From positions 1,054,001 to 1,118,000 of the forward strand of contig NZ_CP113975.1 in the NCBI RefSeq assembly GCF_026870155.1: 64,000 nucleotides of DNA. The letters are read 5' to 3'. Shown piece by piece: positions 26,416-35,410 of the stretch. How positions within the stretch are numbered: the stretch's first letter is position 1; each line of letters starts with the position of its first letter. The notes under the pieces are model-generated. The model did no database searches. It was not told the origin of the DNA and saw only the letters and a list, made by a program, of their open reading frames with translations. This DNA comes from Flavobacterium marginilacus (GTDB taxonomy: Bacteria; Bacteroidota; Bacteroidia; Flavobacteriales; Flavobacteriaceae). The translations under genes were made by a program, and so were the position numbers.

Positions 26416-26886
26416 TTATTCTGAATGTTTAGCAATCAGTCTTTTGGCTATTACTTCACAGGCTTCGTCAAGCATTTGATAAACCATATCAAATCCATTT
26501 GCTACTCCATAGTATGGATCGGGTACATCTACATTCTCGTCTGGAAATATGGAATCTAAAATGAGCTGGACTTTGTTTTTTTGAGTTTCGTTTAGTGCCA
26601 GATGAATTACATCATTGTAATTGCTCTTGTCCATTACAAAAATATAATCAAAGGTATCAAAATCAGCTCTTGAGAACTGTCTTCCTTTTTGGTTACTGAT
26701 ATTTAAACCGTTTTTTTGTGCAGTGGATATGGAACGTTTATCTGGGGCATGACCAACATGCCAAGAACCTGTTCCTGCAGAATCTACATAAAACAGTTCG
26801 TTAGGTAGTTTGGAGGCTAATATGCCTTCTGCCAGAGGGGATCGGCAGATATTGCCTAAACAAACCATTAAAATTTTAACAGGCAT
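26416..26886 (-). CDS. Low-molecular-weight protein tyrosine phosphatase
   Basis: This 156-residue enzyme has the catalytic P-loop VCLGNICRS (CX5R, Cys9 and Arg15) at the N-terminus and the general-acid DPYYG motif near residue 120, as expected for LMW-PTPs, which hydrolyse phosphotyrosine esters in the cytoplasm. It is 4 bp downstream of dnaA and thus cotranscribed with it, a linkage seen in other Flavobacteriia. A role in dephosphorylating the Wzc-like kinase of the polysaccharide locus is possible but the genes are far apart. Confidence 0.94.
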   Translation of the reverse strand: MPVKILMVCLGNICRSPLAEGILASKLPNELFYVDSAGTGSWHVGHAPDKRSISTAQKNGLNISNQKGRQFSRADFDTFDYIFVMDKSNYNDVIHLALNETQKNKVQLILDSIFPDENVDVPDPYYGVANGFDMVYQMLDEACEVIAKRLIAKHSE

Positions 26887-26890
26887 TGCT

Positions 26891-28318
26891 TTATAGCGTT
26901 AATTTTGAATTAATGTCTTCGACATATTTTTTGAATTGTTTGTCGGTAGCAACTAAATTGTCTACAGTTTTGCAGGCATGTAATACAGTAGCGTGATCAC
27001 GGTCTCCTATTTGGGAGCCTATATTGGCTAATGAAGCTTTGGTGAATTTTTTGGCAAAAAACATGGCCAACTGCCTCGCTTGTACTACGTGTCTTTTTCT
27101 TGTTTTGGACTGTAAAGTTTCTAAATCCAATTGGAAATAATCGGAAACAATTTTTTGAATGTAATCGATTGAAATTTCTCTCTTTACATTTTTTACAAAT
27201 TTTTCTACGACGCTTTTTGCCAATTCAATAGTTACTTCTTTTTTGTTGAAAGAAGACTGTGCGATTAAAGAAATGATAGCACCTTCTAGTTCGCGGACAT
27301 TTGATTTGATGTTTCTTGCAACATATTCTATAATTTCGTCCGGCATTTCTACACCATCGCGGTATAGTATGTTTTTTAAGATAGAAATTCTAGTTTCGTA
27401 ATCAGGCTGGTGCAGTTCGGCAGATAATCCCCATTTGAAACGGGATAATAAGCGTTGCTCAATATCCTGCATGTCAACAGGAGCTTTATCTGAAGTTAGA
27501 ATAACCTGCTTGCCATTTTGGTGCAGATAGTTGAAAATATGGAAAAATACATCTTGTGTTCCAGATTTCCCGGAAAGGAACTGAACATCATCAATGATTA
27601 AAACGTCGATTAATTGGTAAAAATGAATGAAATCATTTCGGTTATTTTTCTTTACCGAATCGATATATTGCTGTGTAAAAATTTCGGCAGAAATATATAA
27701 AACAGTTTTCTCAGGAAATTTATCTTTAATTTCTACTCCAATAGCATGAGCTAAATGTGTTTTTCCTAATCCAACTCCACCAAAAATTAATAATGGATTG
27801 AATGAAGTTCCGCCCGGTTTGTTGGCAACAGCCATACCTGCAGAACGCGCTAATCTATTAGAATCGCCTTCTAAGAAATTATCAAAGCTATAATTAGCAT
27901 TTAATTGGGATTCGATTTTTAAATTTCGAATTCCTGGAATTACAAACGGATTTTTTAATTCTGGACTGAGGTTTTTAAAAGGGGCATCTACTTCCTGCGC
28001 TTTTACTGGTCCTCTATTAGCACTTGGCAGCTGTTCCGTAAACGGCTGTTTGTTGCCATAAGTGTTTTCCATTTTAATTTTATAAAGTAACTTTGCGTTT
28101 TTTCCAAGTTCTTTTGTTAAGGCTACTTTTAATAATTTTACGTAGTGTTCTTCCAGCCATTCGTAGAAAAATTTACTAGGTACTTGAATATATAATGCAT
28201 TATCGGTAAGTTCAACTGATTTAATTGGCTCAAACCAAGTTTTATAGGCCTGATCTTGAATGTTGTCCTTTATAAAGGACAGGCAGTTTTCCCATACTGA
28301 TTGTGCAGTCTTGTTCAT
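26891..28318 (-). CDS. dnaA: Chromosomal replication initiator DnaA
   Basis: DnaA binds oriC boxes and melts the origin. The 475-residue protein has domain I (residues about 1-85, VWENCLSFIKDNIQDQAYKTW as start, split VWENCLSFIK and DNIQDQAYKTW) and a short linker. The AAA+ domain carries Walker A GGVGLGKTHL (180-189), Walker B LIIDDVQFL and the sensor SRFKWGL. Domain IV has the DNA-binding signature GDRDHATVLHA near the C-terminus. The upstream 184 bp divergent gap is AT-rich, without a cluster of DnaA boxes I could find, so oriC is probably not here. Confidence 0.98.
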   Translation of the reverse strand: MNKTAQSVWENCLSFIKDNIQDQAYKTWFEPIKSVELTDNALYIQVPSKFFYEWLEEHYVKLLKVALTKELGKNAKLLYKIKMENTYGNKQPFTEQLPSANRGPVKAQEVDAPFKNLSPELKNPFVIPGIRNLKIESQLNANYSFDNFLEGDSNRLARSAGMAVANKPGGTSFNPLLIFGGVGLGKTHLAHAIGVEIKDKFPEKTVLYISAEIFTQQYIDSVKKNNRNDFIHFYQLIDVLIIDDVQFLSGKSGTQDVFFHIFNYLHQNGKQVILTSDKAPVDMQDIEQRLLSRFKWGLSAELHQPDYETRISILKNILYRDGVEMPDEIIEYVARNIKSNVRELEGAIISLIAQSSFNKKEVTIELAKSVVEKFVKNVKREISIDYIQKIVSDYFQLDLETLQSKTRKRHVVQARQLAMFFAKKFTKASLANIGSQIGDRDHATVLHACKTVDNLVATDKQFKKYVEDINSKLTL

Positions 28319-28502
28319 ATTTACTAGTTAAATTATGTTCTTCGGGTGTTTATTATCTTACAAAAAGAATGTAAAAAAAGTTCTTTTTTCGGGACAACAA
28401 ATATGTGAACAATTATCTGTAAAAAAAAATATTTTAAGTTATAATTTTTGGAAAAATTGTTGTAATAAGCTTTTTTAAATTTAAATTTTTAATACAAAAT
28501 TA

Positions 28503-28907
28503 ATGAAAGATCATCAAATTCAAGTCCGTGTACGCTACTCAGAAACAGATCAAATGGGAGTCGTTTATCACGGAAATTACATTCCTTATTTTGAGATAGG
28601 AAGAGTGGAATGGCTTAGAAACAAAGGGATTTCATATAAAAGTATGGAAGAAAGCGGTATTGGCCTTCCTATTGTGAATATGAATATCAATTATAAAAAA
28701 TCGGCTAGATATGATGAGCTGCTTACGGTGCATACAGTCTTCAAAAGTCAGACGTCTGTGAAGATTGAATTTGACTGTGCTATTTATAATGAAGCGAAAG
28801 AGTTATTAACAACTGCTCAATTTTTATTGGTTTTTGTATCTTTAAAAACAGGCAAACCAACTGCTCCTCCAGATTACATTTTAGAACTACTAAAAAATTT
28901 TGAATAA
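28503..28907 (+). CDS. Acyl-CoA thioesterase, YbgC/4HBT family
   Basis: The 134-residue single hotdog-fold protein has the YbgC/4-hydroxybenzoyl-CoA thioesterase signature RYSETDQMGVVYHGNYIPYFE, seen as YSETDQMGVVYHGNYIPYFE, with the catalytic aspartate in ETDQMG. It hydrolyses acyl-CoA or acyl-ACP thioesters in the cytoplasm; preferred chain length is unknown. It is divergent from dnaA and convergent with the YigZ gene, so it is a single transcription unit. Confidence 0.92.
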   Translation: MKDHQIQVRVRYSETDQMGVVYHGNYIPYFEIGRVEWLRNKGISYKSMEESGIGLPIVNMNINYKKSARYDELLTVHTVFKSQTSVKIEFDCAIYNEAKELLTTAQFLLVFVSLKTGKPTAPPDYILELLKNFE

Positions 28908-28937
28908 TCATCAGTATGGGTTCTTTTTAATGCGGAA

Positions 28938-29567
28938 TTATAGTTTTTTTATATCAATTTCAAACAATGAATTAAAAGTGTCGAATACCATTTCGGCATT
29001 TTTTTTTCTTGTTTTTATTACAAATCTGCCTATTGGTAAATTAGTTTCTTCATTTATTTCCATTTCCTGATTCACAATATCCAGTTTTTTTTCTTTGATT
29101 ATACGCATCACTTTATTCATATTTTTATAATCAAAAGAAATCTGAAAATGAACATCGATTGTTTTTTCGATAATTTCACAAGATTCTAATGTTATTTGCG
29201 CTGAAGTTTTATAAGCCGAAATTAATCCGCCGACGCCTAATTTTATTCCGCCATAAATTCGAACCACAATTATAAGAACGTTTGTAAGTCCAAAAGATTG
29301 TATCTGGCCGTAAATTGGTGTTCCGGCAGTATTGCTGGGTTCTCCGTCATCGTTCGCTCTGTATTGAATAGTTTCTGTTCCTATTTGGTAGGCGTAACAG
29401 TAGTGAACTGCGTGCGGATGCTTCTTTTTTAAAACTTCAATAACAGGTTTTACTTCGTTTTCAGATTCTATGGGAAACGCGTATCCAAAGAATTTACTGC
29501 TTTTTTCCTTGAAAAGAGTTTCTTCTGAAGGAAATGCAATGGTATTATAGGTGTCTTTCATTTTCAA
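28938..29567 (-). CDS. YigZ/IMPACT family protein
   Basis: The 209-residue protein contains the UPF0029 N-terminal domain with SKFFGYAFPIESENEVKPVI, seen as SKFFGYAFPIESENE, then HPHAVHYCYAYQIG and the conserved RANDDGEPSNTAGTPIYGQI, here RANDDGEPSNTAGTP. It ends with a C-terminal DUF1949-like domain. The family is related to yeast YIH1/mammalian IMPACT; the bacterial function is unsettled. It is convergent with the thioesterase gene (30 bp gap), and a repeat-rich gap follows upstream. Confidence 0.92.
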   Translation of the reverse strand: MKMKDTYNTIAFPSEETLFKEKSSKFFGYAFPIESENEVKPVIEVLKKKHPHAVHYCYAYQIGTETIQYRANDDGEPSNTAGTPIYGQIQSFGLTNVLIIVVRIYGGIKLGVGGLISAYKTSAQITLESCEIIEKTIDVHFQISFDYKNMNKVMRIIKEKKLDIVNQEMEINEETNLPIGRFVIKTRKKNAEMVFDTFNSLFEIDIKKL

Positions 29568-29709
29568 AAATCAATATCAATGTCAAAAATCAATATCAAT
29601 ATTGAATCTTGAAATTTAAACATTTTGTATTTCTCTTTACTTTTTACTGAAGTTTTTCATTGTCCTTTTGATTTTTGCCATTGATTTTTGATATTGATTT
29701 TTGATATTG
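29565..29709. repeat. Direct and inverted CAAAAATCAATATCA repeats
   Basis: Two copies of TCAAAAATCAATATCAAT lie at 29564-29600, and the complementary word (TTGATTTTTGATATTG, twice plus a variant) lies at 29666-29709. The two arms can pair into a long imperfect hairpin. This covers most of the gap between the YigZ and HAD genes. Confidence 0.7.
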
Positions 29710-29716
29710 CTTTTTG

Positions 29717-30319
29717 CTAAAGTATTTTTTTATCAAACAAATGAACCACATCTTCTTCTCCTACCTGCAGATTCCATGTTTGGAGACCAAGTGCTGAAGC
29801 TGAATCTGTATTTTCTTTTTTGTCATCTATGAATAAGGTATGTTTGGCCTGCAGACCGTGCTGGTCAAGTACAAAGCTGTACACATCTGGATTGGGTTTC
29901 CTCATGCCAATTTCAAAAGAAAAATATACTTTTTCAAAGCATTGGTAAAAATCGCTGTAAAATGAAGCTCCGGTTTTTTGTTCGAAAGTATCAATATGAA
30001 TTGCATCAGTATTACTCAATAAAAATAAGCGGTACTTTTGTGAAAGCATTTGAAGAAATTCTAACCGATATAATGGGAAGTCGGCCAGTATGGCATTCCA
30101 GGCTGCACGAATATCTTCGATAGAAGCACCATTGGTGTGTTTTTGAATTCCGGATAAAAAATCGTCACCCGAAATTGCGCCTACTTCATATTGTAAGTTC
30201 AATTGGTTTAAATCTTCGTTCCAATGTGGGATGCCAAGATTTTTCAAACCGTCCAGTGTGGCTTGTTTATCTAAATTAATAAACACGTCTCCAAAATCAA
30301 AAATTATAGCATTAATCAT
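29717..30319 (-). CDS. HAD-family hydrolase (subfamily IA, variant 3)
   Basis: The 200-residue protein has the HAD motif I AIIFDFGDVFINLD (nucleophile aspartate at position 8), a helical cap domain, motif II FLLSNTDAIH and motifs III-IV in RKPNPDVYSFVLDQ and TLFIDDKKENTDSA. It is probably a small-molecule phosphatase, similar in layout to E. coli YihX. The gene overlaps the end of ribD by 8 bp, so it is translationally coupled to it; a role as the riboflavin-pathway phosphatase (5-amino-6-ribitylamino-uracil 5'-phosphate) is a reasonable guess. Confidence 0.9.
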   Translation of the reverse strand: MINAIIFDFGDVFINLDKQATLDGLKNLGIPHWNEDLNQLNLQYEVGAISGDDFLSGIQKHTNGASIEDIRAAWNAILADFPLYRLEFLQMLSQKYRLFLLSNTDAIHIDTFEQKTGASFYSDFYQCFEKVYFSFEIGMRKPNPDVYSFVLDQHGLQAKHTLFIDDKKENTDSASALGLQTWNLQVGEEDVVHLFDKKIL

Positions 30320-31355
30320 GGTTTCTTAATATTGTAAGTTCGTCCTTTTCAATTAATTGTTTTTCAGAATCTGTTTTTGGCAGTAAAGGAGCCTGAATTC
30401 CTCTGCTTAAACTTATTTCTCCTTTAAAGATTCGGGCTTCATCCCAAAGATTGGCGTCGATAAAGGTTTGTAACGTTCGAAGTCCTCCTTCTATAATTAC
30501 CGATTGAATGTTGTGGATGTATAATGAATCGGCAATTTGTCCAGCAATATTTTGTTTAAAATCTATACTGTCAAAGGTAGTGTTTTCTTCGGGAATAGTA
30601 TTTTTGGAATCAGTAAAAACAATTGTTTTTGTCTGATTGTCAAAAACGGCACTTTCTTTTGGAATACGGTTGTTTTGGTCTAATACCAGCCGAACAGGAT
30701 TGTTTCCGTACCAATCTCTGGCGTTCAGTTTTGGATTGTCGTCAAGAACAGTCTGCGTCCCTACTAAAATTGCCTGCTCTTCGGTACGCCATTTATGAAC
30801 CAATTGTCTGGAATACGTATTGGTAATCCATACTGGTTTTTTTTCTGATTTTTCAAGAGGAGCAATAAAACCATCCTGGCTTTCTGCCCATTTTAATATA
30901 ATGTATGGTCTTTTCTTTTGATGAAAAGTAAAAAACCGTTTGTTGAGTTCATTGCATTCCTCTTCCAGAATGCCGACTGTAACATGGATTCCCGCTTCGA
31001 TTAGTTTTTTAATTCCTTTTCCGGCCACTTCGCTAAAAGGATCTACAGTACCAATGACCACATTTGGAATTTTATTTTTTATGATTAAATCACAGCAGGG
31101 AGGCGTTTTTCCAAAATGACTGCAGGGTTCCAGACTCACATAAATAGTCGCTCTTGAAAGCAGTGATTTATCCTGTACCGAATTTACAGCATTGACTTCG
31201 GCATGAGGTCCGCCTGCTTTCCTGTGCCAGCCTTCGCCTATGATTTTGCCATCATAAACAATGACGCTTCCAACCATTGGATTGGGATAAGTTGCACCGA
31301 GTCCATTTTTGGCCAGAGATATGCAGCGTCTTATATATTTTTCATGTATTTTCAC
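30312..31355 (-). CDS. ribD: Bifunctional riboflavin deaminase/reductase RibD
   Basis: RibD deaminates the pyrimidine intermediate and reduces its ribosyl chain in riboflavin biosynthesis. The 347-residue protein has the N-terminal zinc deaminase domain with HAEVNAV and EPCSHFGKTPPCCD (residues about 50-90) and a C-terminal reductase domain, with KWAESQDGFI and GTQTVLDDNPKLNAR for NADPH binding and VIIEGGLRTLQTF. The HAD phosphatase gene downstream overlaps it by 8 bp. ribH is located elsewhere (9.3 kb). Confidence 0.96.
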   Translation of the reverse strand: MKIHEKYIRRCISLAKNGLGATYPNPMVGSVIVYDGKIIGEGWHRKAGGPHAEVNAVNSVQDKSLLSRATIYVSLEPCSHFGKTPPCCDLIIKNKIPNVVIGTVDPFSEVAGKGIKKLIEAGIHVTVGILEEECNELNKRFFTFHQKKRPYIILKWAESQDGFIAPLEKSEKKPVWITNTYSRQLVHKWRTEEQAILVGTQTVLDDNPKLNARDWYGNNPVRLVLDQNNRIPKESAVFDNQTKTIVFTDSKNTIPEENTTFDSIDFKQNIAGQIADSLYIHNIQSVIIEGGLRTLQTFIDANLWDEARIFKGEISLSRGIQAPLLPKTDSEKQLIEKDELTILRNHD

Positions 31356-31412
31356 TCTACAAAAGTACTAATTTTGGAATTAGGAATTTGTTTCGAAACT
31401 AGGATGTTTCCC

Positions 31413-31437
31413 GTTTACAATCTCTATTTTTGTAAAC
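31413..31437. promoter_or_regulatory. Operator-like inverted repeat over a -7 element
   Basis: GTTTACAA (31413-31420) and TTGTAAAC (31430-31437) form a perfect 8-9-8 inverted repeat. It covers TATTTTTG (31425-31432), which fits the TAnnTTTG promoter element, 25 bp before the GNAT start codon. A regulator binding here would block that promoter. Confidence 0.5.
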
Positions 31438-31461
31438 AGAATTAATAAACAGAGTGCTTTT

Positions 31462-31947
31462 ATGGATAAGTGGATTATCAGGAAAATACAAAAAGAAGAC
31501 AATGAAGCAGTTGCTCAATTGATAAGAGATGTTTTTGATGAATTGAATATTCCGAAAACAGGAACGGCTTATGAAGATCCGTATCTCGATTTGATGTTTG
31601 AAGAATACAATAAGCCAAGGTCTGTTTATTATGTAGTCGAAAGTAATAATAGAATTGTAGGTGCAGCGGGTGTGGCTCCATTAGCAAATGAAGCAGCAAT
31701 TTATTGCGAGCTGCAGAAAATGTATTTTCTCCCAGAAGCCCGCGGACATGGAATTGGAAGTAAAATGATGGAGCAATGTCTGCAGAGTGCACGTGAATTT
31801 GGTTTCGAAAAATGTTATCTGGAAACGATGCCTTTTATGCATGATGCTCAAAAACTGTATAGAAAATCGGGTTTCGAATATATTTGTTCTCCAATGGGAA
31901 GTACTGGTCATACCAGCTGTCCTGTCTGGATGCTTAAGGATTTATGA
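31462..31947 (+). CDS. GNAT family N-acetyltransferase
   Basis: This 161-residue protein has the GNAT fold with the acetyl-CoA-binding motif ARGHGIGSKMM (Q/RxxGxG/A type) near residue 100 and the helix-strand motif DAQKLYRKSGFEYI near 140. The QKMYFLPEARG segment is typical of acetyltransferases with a small amine or amino-acid substrate. The target is unknown. It is divergent from ribD and is preceded by an inverted repeat at its promoter. Confidence 0.9.
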   Translation: MDKWIIRKIQKEDNEAVAQLIRDVFDELNIPKTGTAYEDPYLDLMFEEYNKPRSVYYVVESNNRIVGAAGVAPLANEAAIYCELQKMYFLPEARGHGIGSKMMEQCLQSAREFGFEKCYLETMPFMHDAQKLYRKSGFEYICSPMGSTGHTSCPVWMLKDL

Positions 31948-32031
31948 ATTTAGATTTTTGATTAACGATATCTGATTTCAGATTTACCGCTGGAAACTGA
32001 AAAATAAAAAGTTCTATTTGGAAATAATAAC

Positions 32032-32889
32032 ATGAAAATAAAAGAATACAGAAATCAATTTATTCAAACGTTAGCACCGATTTATGATGAAGGCGAAGCG
32101 GAAAGTTTTTTCTATTTGATTTTGGAAGAAAAACAGCAGCTGAAAAGGATTGATTTGGCATTACAGTCTGATTTAGAGTTTTCGCAGGAAGAAATTACCG
32201 TTTGGAATTCGATTTTGGAACAATTAAGATTGGAGATTCCGATTCAGTATTTGTTAGGGAAAACAAGTTTTTATGGATTGGATTTTGAAGTCAATGAAAA
32301 TGTTCTAATTCCGAGACCAGAGACTGAAGAACTAGTTGATTGGATTATTCAGAGTCAAAAGTCAAAAGTGAAAAGTCAAAAGATTAAAATCCTAGACATC
32401 GGAACGGGTAGCGGCTGTATCGCTATTTCGCTGGCTAAAAATCTTCCAAATGCCCAGGTTTTTGCTCTTGACATTTCTGAGAAAGCTTTGGCTGTTGCCA
32501 AAAAAAATGCCAGCCTCAATGATGTGAATGTGATTTTTCTTCATCAAAGTATTTTGGAAACGGAAGATTTAGAGCAAGAGTTTAATATTATTGTTTCGAA
32601 TCCGCCGTATGTACGTAATTTAGAAAAACAGGAAATCAAGAAAAATGTTTTGGACAACGAACCTCATTTGGCTCTTTTTGTTGAGGATAATGATGCCTTG
32701 ATTTTTTATAGAAAAATATCCGAATTAGCTCAAAAGAATTTAGCTAATTCAGGACAATTGTATTTTGAAATCAATCAATGTTTGGGAAAAGAAATGATTG
32801 ATTTATTGGAAGGAATGGGGTTTAAAGATGTCGAATTGAGGAAAGATATTTATGGAAATGACAGGATGACGAAGGGTTGTCGGGAATGA
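32032..32889 (+). CDS. prmC: Peptide chain release factor N5-glutamine methyltransferase
   Basis: PrmC methylates the GGQ glutamine of release factors RF1 and RF2. The 285-residue protein has an N-terminal helical domain with QYLLGKTSFYGLDFEVNENVLIPRPETEEL, seen as YLLGKTSFYGLDFEV then VLIPRPETEELVD. The SAM-binding motif is ILDIGTGSGCIAISLAK and the catalytic NPPY is in IIVSNPPYV. An in-frame insertion of SQKSKVKSQKIK before motif I mirrors the simple-word repeats seen in intergenic DNA. It is a single gene between the GNAT and the histidine kinase. Confidence 0.95.
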   Translation: MKIKEYRNQFIQTLAPIYDEGEAESFFYLILEEKQQLKRIDLALQSDLEFSQEEITVWNSILEQLRLEIPIQYLLGKTSFYGLDFEVNENVLIPRPETEELVDWIIQSQKSKVKSQKIKILDIGTGSGCIAISLAKNLPNAQVFALDISEKALAVAKKNASLNDVNVIFLHQSILETEDLEQEFNIIVSNPPYVRNLEKQEIKKNVLDNEPHLALFVEDNDALIFYRKISELAQKNLANSGQLYFEINQCLGKEMIDLLEGMGFKDVELRKDIYGNDRMTKGCRE

Positions 32890-33034
32890 ATTGCTGGTAA
32901 ATGCAGATTATAATTACTTGTAAACAAGATTATTCGTGCTAAATACTTTTTTATTTTAGCCATTTTTTTATATAAAAAAAATATTTGAATTTATTGTGCT
33001 AAATATCGTTATAAAAAGCATGCAACGCTAAAGT

Positions 33035-33070
33035 TTTGTGCTTTTATTTAAGTTTAATTTATATATTTGG
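33035..33070 (+). promoter_or_regulatory. Promoter of the TPR hybrid kinase gene
   Basis: TTTG at 33035-33038 and TATATTTG at 33062-33069 match the Bacteroidota -33/-7 pair, with a 23-bp spacer that is slightly long. The site lies upstream of the ATG at 33108, which supports that start codon. Confidence 0.6.
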
Positions 33071-33107
33071 ACCGAAGATTTCCCCCAAAAAAAAGAATAA
33101 ACCTAAT

Positions 33108-35348
33108 ATGCGGTCCAATAATTTATTAAAAACTAATAAAGACCAAATCACTACTCTATTAGATCAATCTTATGCTTTACGCGTTAATGATTTGCCCAAA
33201 AGTTTTGCACTTGCAGAAGAGGCACTTCAAATTAGCACTGCAATAGAGGATAAGAAATTAATTGGAAAAAGTTTAAATCTGCTTTCTCTATATTATATGA
33301 TTGTAAGTGATTTTGAAGAGTCCAATAAAAAATCGGAAGAAGCCATTCTTTATTTCAAGGAATTAAATTACGAAAAAGGTATTGCCGATGCCAAGTATAA
33401 TATAGGAAGTGTCCATTATAAAACAAATAATTATCACTTGGGATTGATGTATCTAATTGATGCACTCAAAATATATAAAAAACTCCAAGACTTCTACAAT
33501 CAATCTAAAGCTGAAAAAGCTATAGGTACTGTTTATGAATATATTGGTGATTACAACAATGCATTTAAGTCCTTTAAAAGTTCCATAAGAGTTGCAAAAA
33601 GAATAAATGATATTAATTTAGAATCGAATGTGTATAATAATCTTTCGGGTCTATTAATAAAAAAGAACAAAGATAAGCTGGCGATGCAGATTATTGAATA
33701 CTCAATGGATTTGAAAAAGCGTACCAACGATATTCGAGGGTTTGCTTTTGCAATTTATGGAAGAGGAAAAGTGCATTATAAAAATGGTAATATTCAGCAA
33801 GCAGAAGCAGATTTTCTTGAAGCAGCAAAGATACATATCTCCATGGGAGAAAAAATGGGCACAGCAATGGCTTATAATAAACTAGGAGTTTTGTATCTAA
33901 AAGAAAATTTGTTTGAGAAGGCTGAATCGATTACAAAAGAAGGACTTGAGCTGAGTATAAAATATAATATTTCTATGATAAAGATAAAGAATTACTATTT
34001 GCTTTATCAAATTCATAAGCTAAGTAATTACAAATTAAAAGCATTAGAATATTTAGAATCATACATAAAAGAAAAAGAATTGGTTATTAATACTCAAACG
34101 CTTAAAGTAATTGAGAATTATGAGCTAATACATAAAATGAATACCTTAGATCGCGAGGCAATTCTTCAAAAGGAAAGACAGATACTAATTGATAAAAAAA
34201 ACAAGGACGAAGAAGAGTCTGTTCGGTTAAAACAAAAATTTATTTCTATAATGAGTCACGAAATAAGGACTCCGTTGAATGCAATTACGACCATAATTTC
34301 AATTCTTGAGAATCAAGTTGATGTTGAGAGCCAAAAAATGATTAAAAAACTGCAGTTCGCTTCAAACAATCTTATTAACATTGTAAATGATATTTTGGAT
34401 TTTAATAAGTTGGATTCTAAAAAATCAAAGCTAGAAATGTATCCCTCAAATTTCAAAGAACTTTGCGATAATATCTGCAATACCTATGAAGGAATGGCCA
34501 AGGAAAAAGGGATAGAAGTTGTTTTTCAAAATGATATTTTAAAAAACAAAACCTATTTAGTAGATGAAACCAAAGTCACTCAGATTTTGGGGAATCTTAT
34601 AAGTAATGCCATAAAATTTACCGAAAAAGGGAAAGTAGAGTTTAGAGCCAAAATTATAGAAGAAAGAAAGAATCACGATCTTTTAGAATTAAGAGTTATT
34701 GATTCTGGCGAAGGTATTTCGAAAAAAGATTTATCGGAAATATTTGTAAGCTTTTCACAGATTAAACCGGTTACCACTCGTAAGCAGGGAGGGACAGGTT
34801 TGGGACTGGCTATTGTAAAAATGCTGGTAGAACTTCATAAAAGCGAAATAAAAGTTATCAGTAAAGAAGGAGAAGGTTCAGAGTTTTTCTTTATTCTAAA
34901 ATTAAAAAAAGCCGAGGAAATAGTTGTTGAAAAAGAAGAGAAGCTTTTTAATTTAAACGATAAAAAGGTGCTGATTGTAGAAGATACACCTTTAAATGCC
35001 TTTTTGCTGAAAAAAGTACTTTCAAAATGGGGCATTCAAACAGACCATGTTTTGAATGGCAAACTGGCAGTAGAGACCGTGCAGAGTAAAAAATATGATT
35101 TGATACTTATGGATATTCACATGCCCGAAATGAATGGATTTGAAGCCACAAAACAGATTAGAGAGAATGCAAATAAAAATTCAAACACGCCAATTTTTGC
35201 AGTAACTGCCGATGTTATGACCGAAAATGATCAGGAGAATTTTCGTCTTTTCAATGGGTTAATACTAAAACCATTAGAAATCGAAAAATTATACTCGATT
35301 CTTTCAAAAGAAATACAGAAAGGAGATGATTTAAAGTTTGCAATCTAA
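33108..35348 (+). CDS. Cytoplasmic TPR hybrid histidine kinase/response regulator
   Basis: From the ATG at 33108 the protein has 746 residues. The frame could be extended to a TTG at 33036, but that lies within the promoter. Residues about 1-330 are TPR-type repeats with no signal peptide or membrane span. A coiled linker with many charged residues leads to a HisKA domain with MSHEIRTPLNAI (phosphorylated His384). An HATPase domain follows, with N-box LISNAIKFTEKG and DSGEGI and QGGTGLGLAI boxes. The receiver domain carries VEDTPLNAF and the acceptor Asp669 in LILMDIHMPEMNG. It should sense an intracellular signal and autophosphorylate internally; a separate output regulator is not adjacent. 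Confidence 0.92.
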   Translation: MRSNNLLKTNKDQITTLLDQSYALRVNDLPKSFALAEEALQISTAIEDKKLIGKSLNLLSLYYMIVSDFEESNKKSEEAILYFKELNYEKGIADAKYNIGSVHYKTNNYHLGLMYLIDALKIYKKLQDFYNQSKAEKAIGTVYEYIGDYNNAFKSFKSSIRVAKRINDINLESNVYNNLSGLLIKKNKDKLAMQIIEYSMDLKKRTNDIRGFAFAIYGRGKVHYKNGNIQQAEADFLEAAKIHISMGEKMGTAMAYNKLGVLYLKENLFEKAESITKEGLELSIKYNISMIKIKNYYLLYQIHKLSNYKLKALEYLESYIKEKELVINTQTLKVIENYELIHKMNTLDREAILQKERQILIDKKNKDEEESVRLKQKFISIMSHEIRTPLNAITTIISILENQVDVESQKMIKKLQFASNNLINIVNDILDFNKLDSKKSKLEMYPSNFKELCDNICNTYEGMAKEKGIEVVFQNDILKNKTYLVDETKVTQILGNLISNAIKFTEKGKVEFRAKIIEERKNHDLLELRVIDSGEGISKKDLSEIFVSFSQIKPVTTRKQGGTGLGLAIVKMLVELHKSEIKVISKEGEGSEFFFILKLKKAEEIVVEKEEKLFNLNDKKVLIVEDTPLNAFLLKKVLSKWGIQTDHVLNGKLAVETVQSKKYDLILMDIHMPEMNGFEATKQIRENANKNSNTPIFAVTADVMTENDQENFRLFNGLILKPLEIEKLYSILSKEIQKGDDLKFAI

Positions 35349-35410
35349 AGGCTAATGCTGTTTTTTTAAACTAAATATCTCGTTATACGTAATGTGCGTG
35401 TGGGCAATGT

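Noticed and set aside
28319..28502. Replication origin next to dnaA
   Set aside because: No cluster of TTATCCACA-type boxes was found in this gap. The dnaA and parAB genes near each other suggest origin proximity but give no site.
33036..33107. Upstream TTG starts for several genes (33036, 45486, 60935, 62468, 41956)
   Set aside because: These are TTG codons. At 33036 and 62468 they fall within promoter elements, and in each case a later ATG fits family length and context better.
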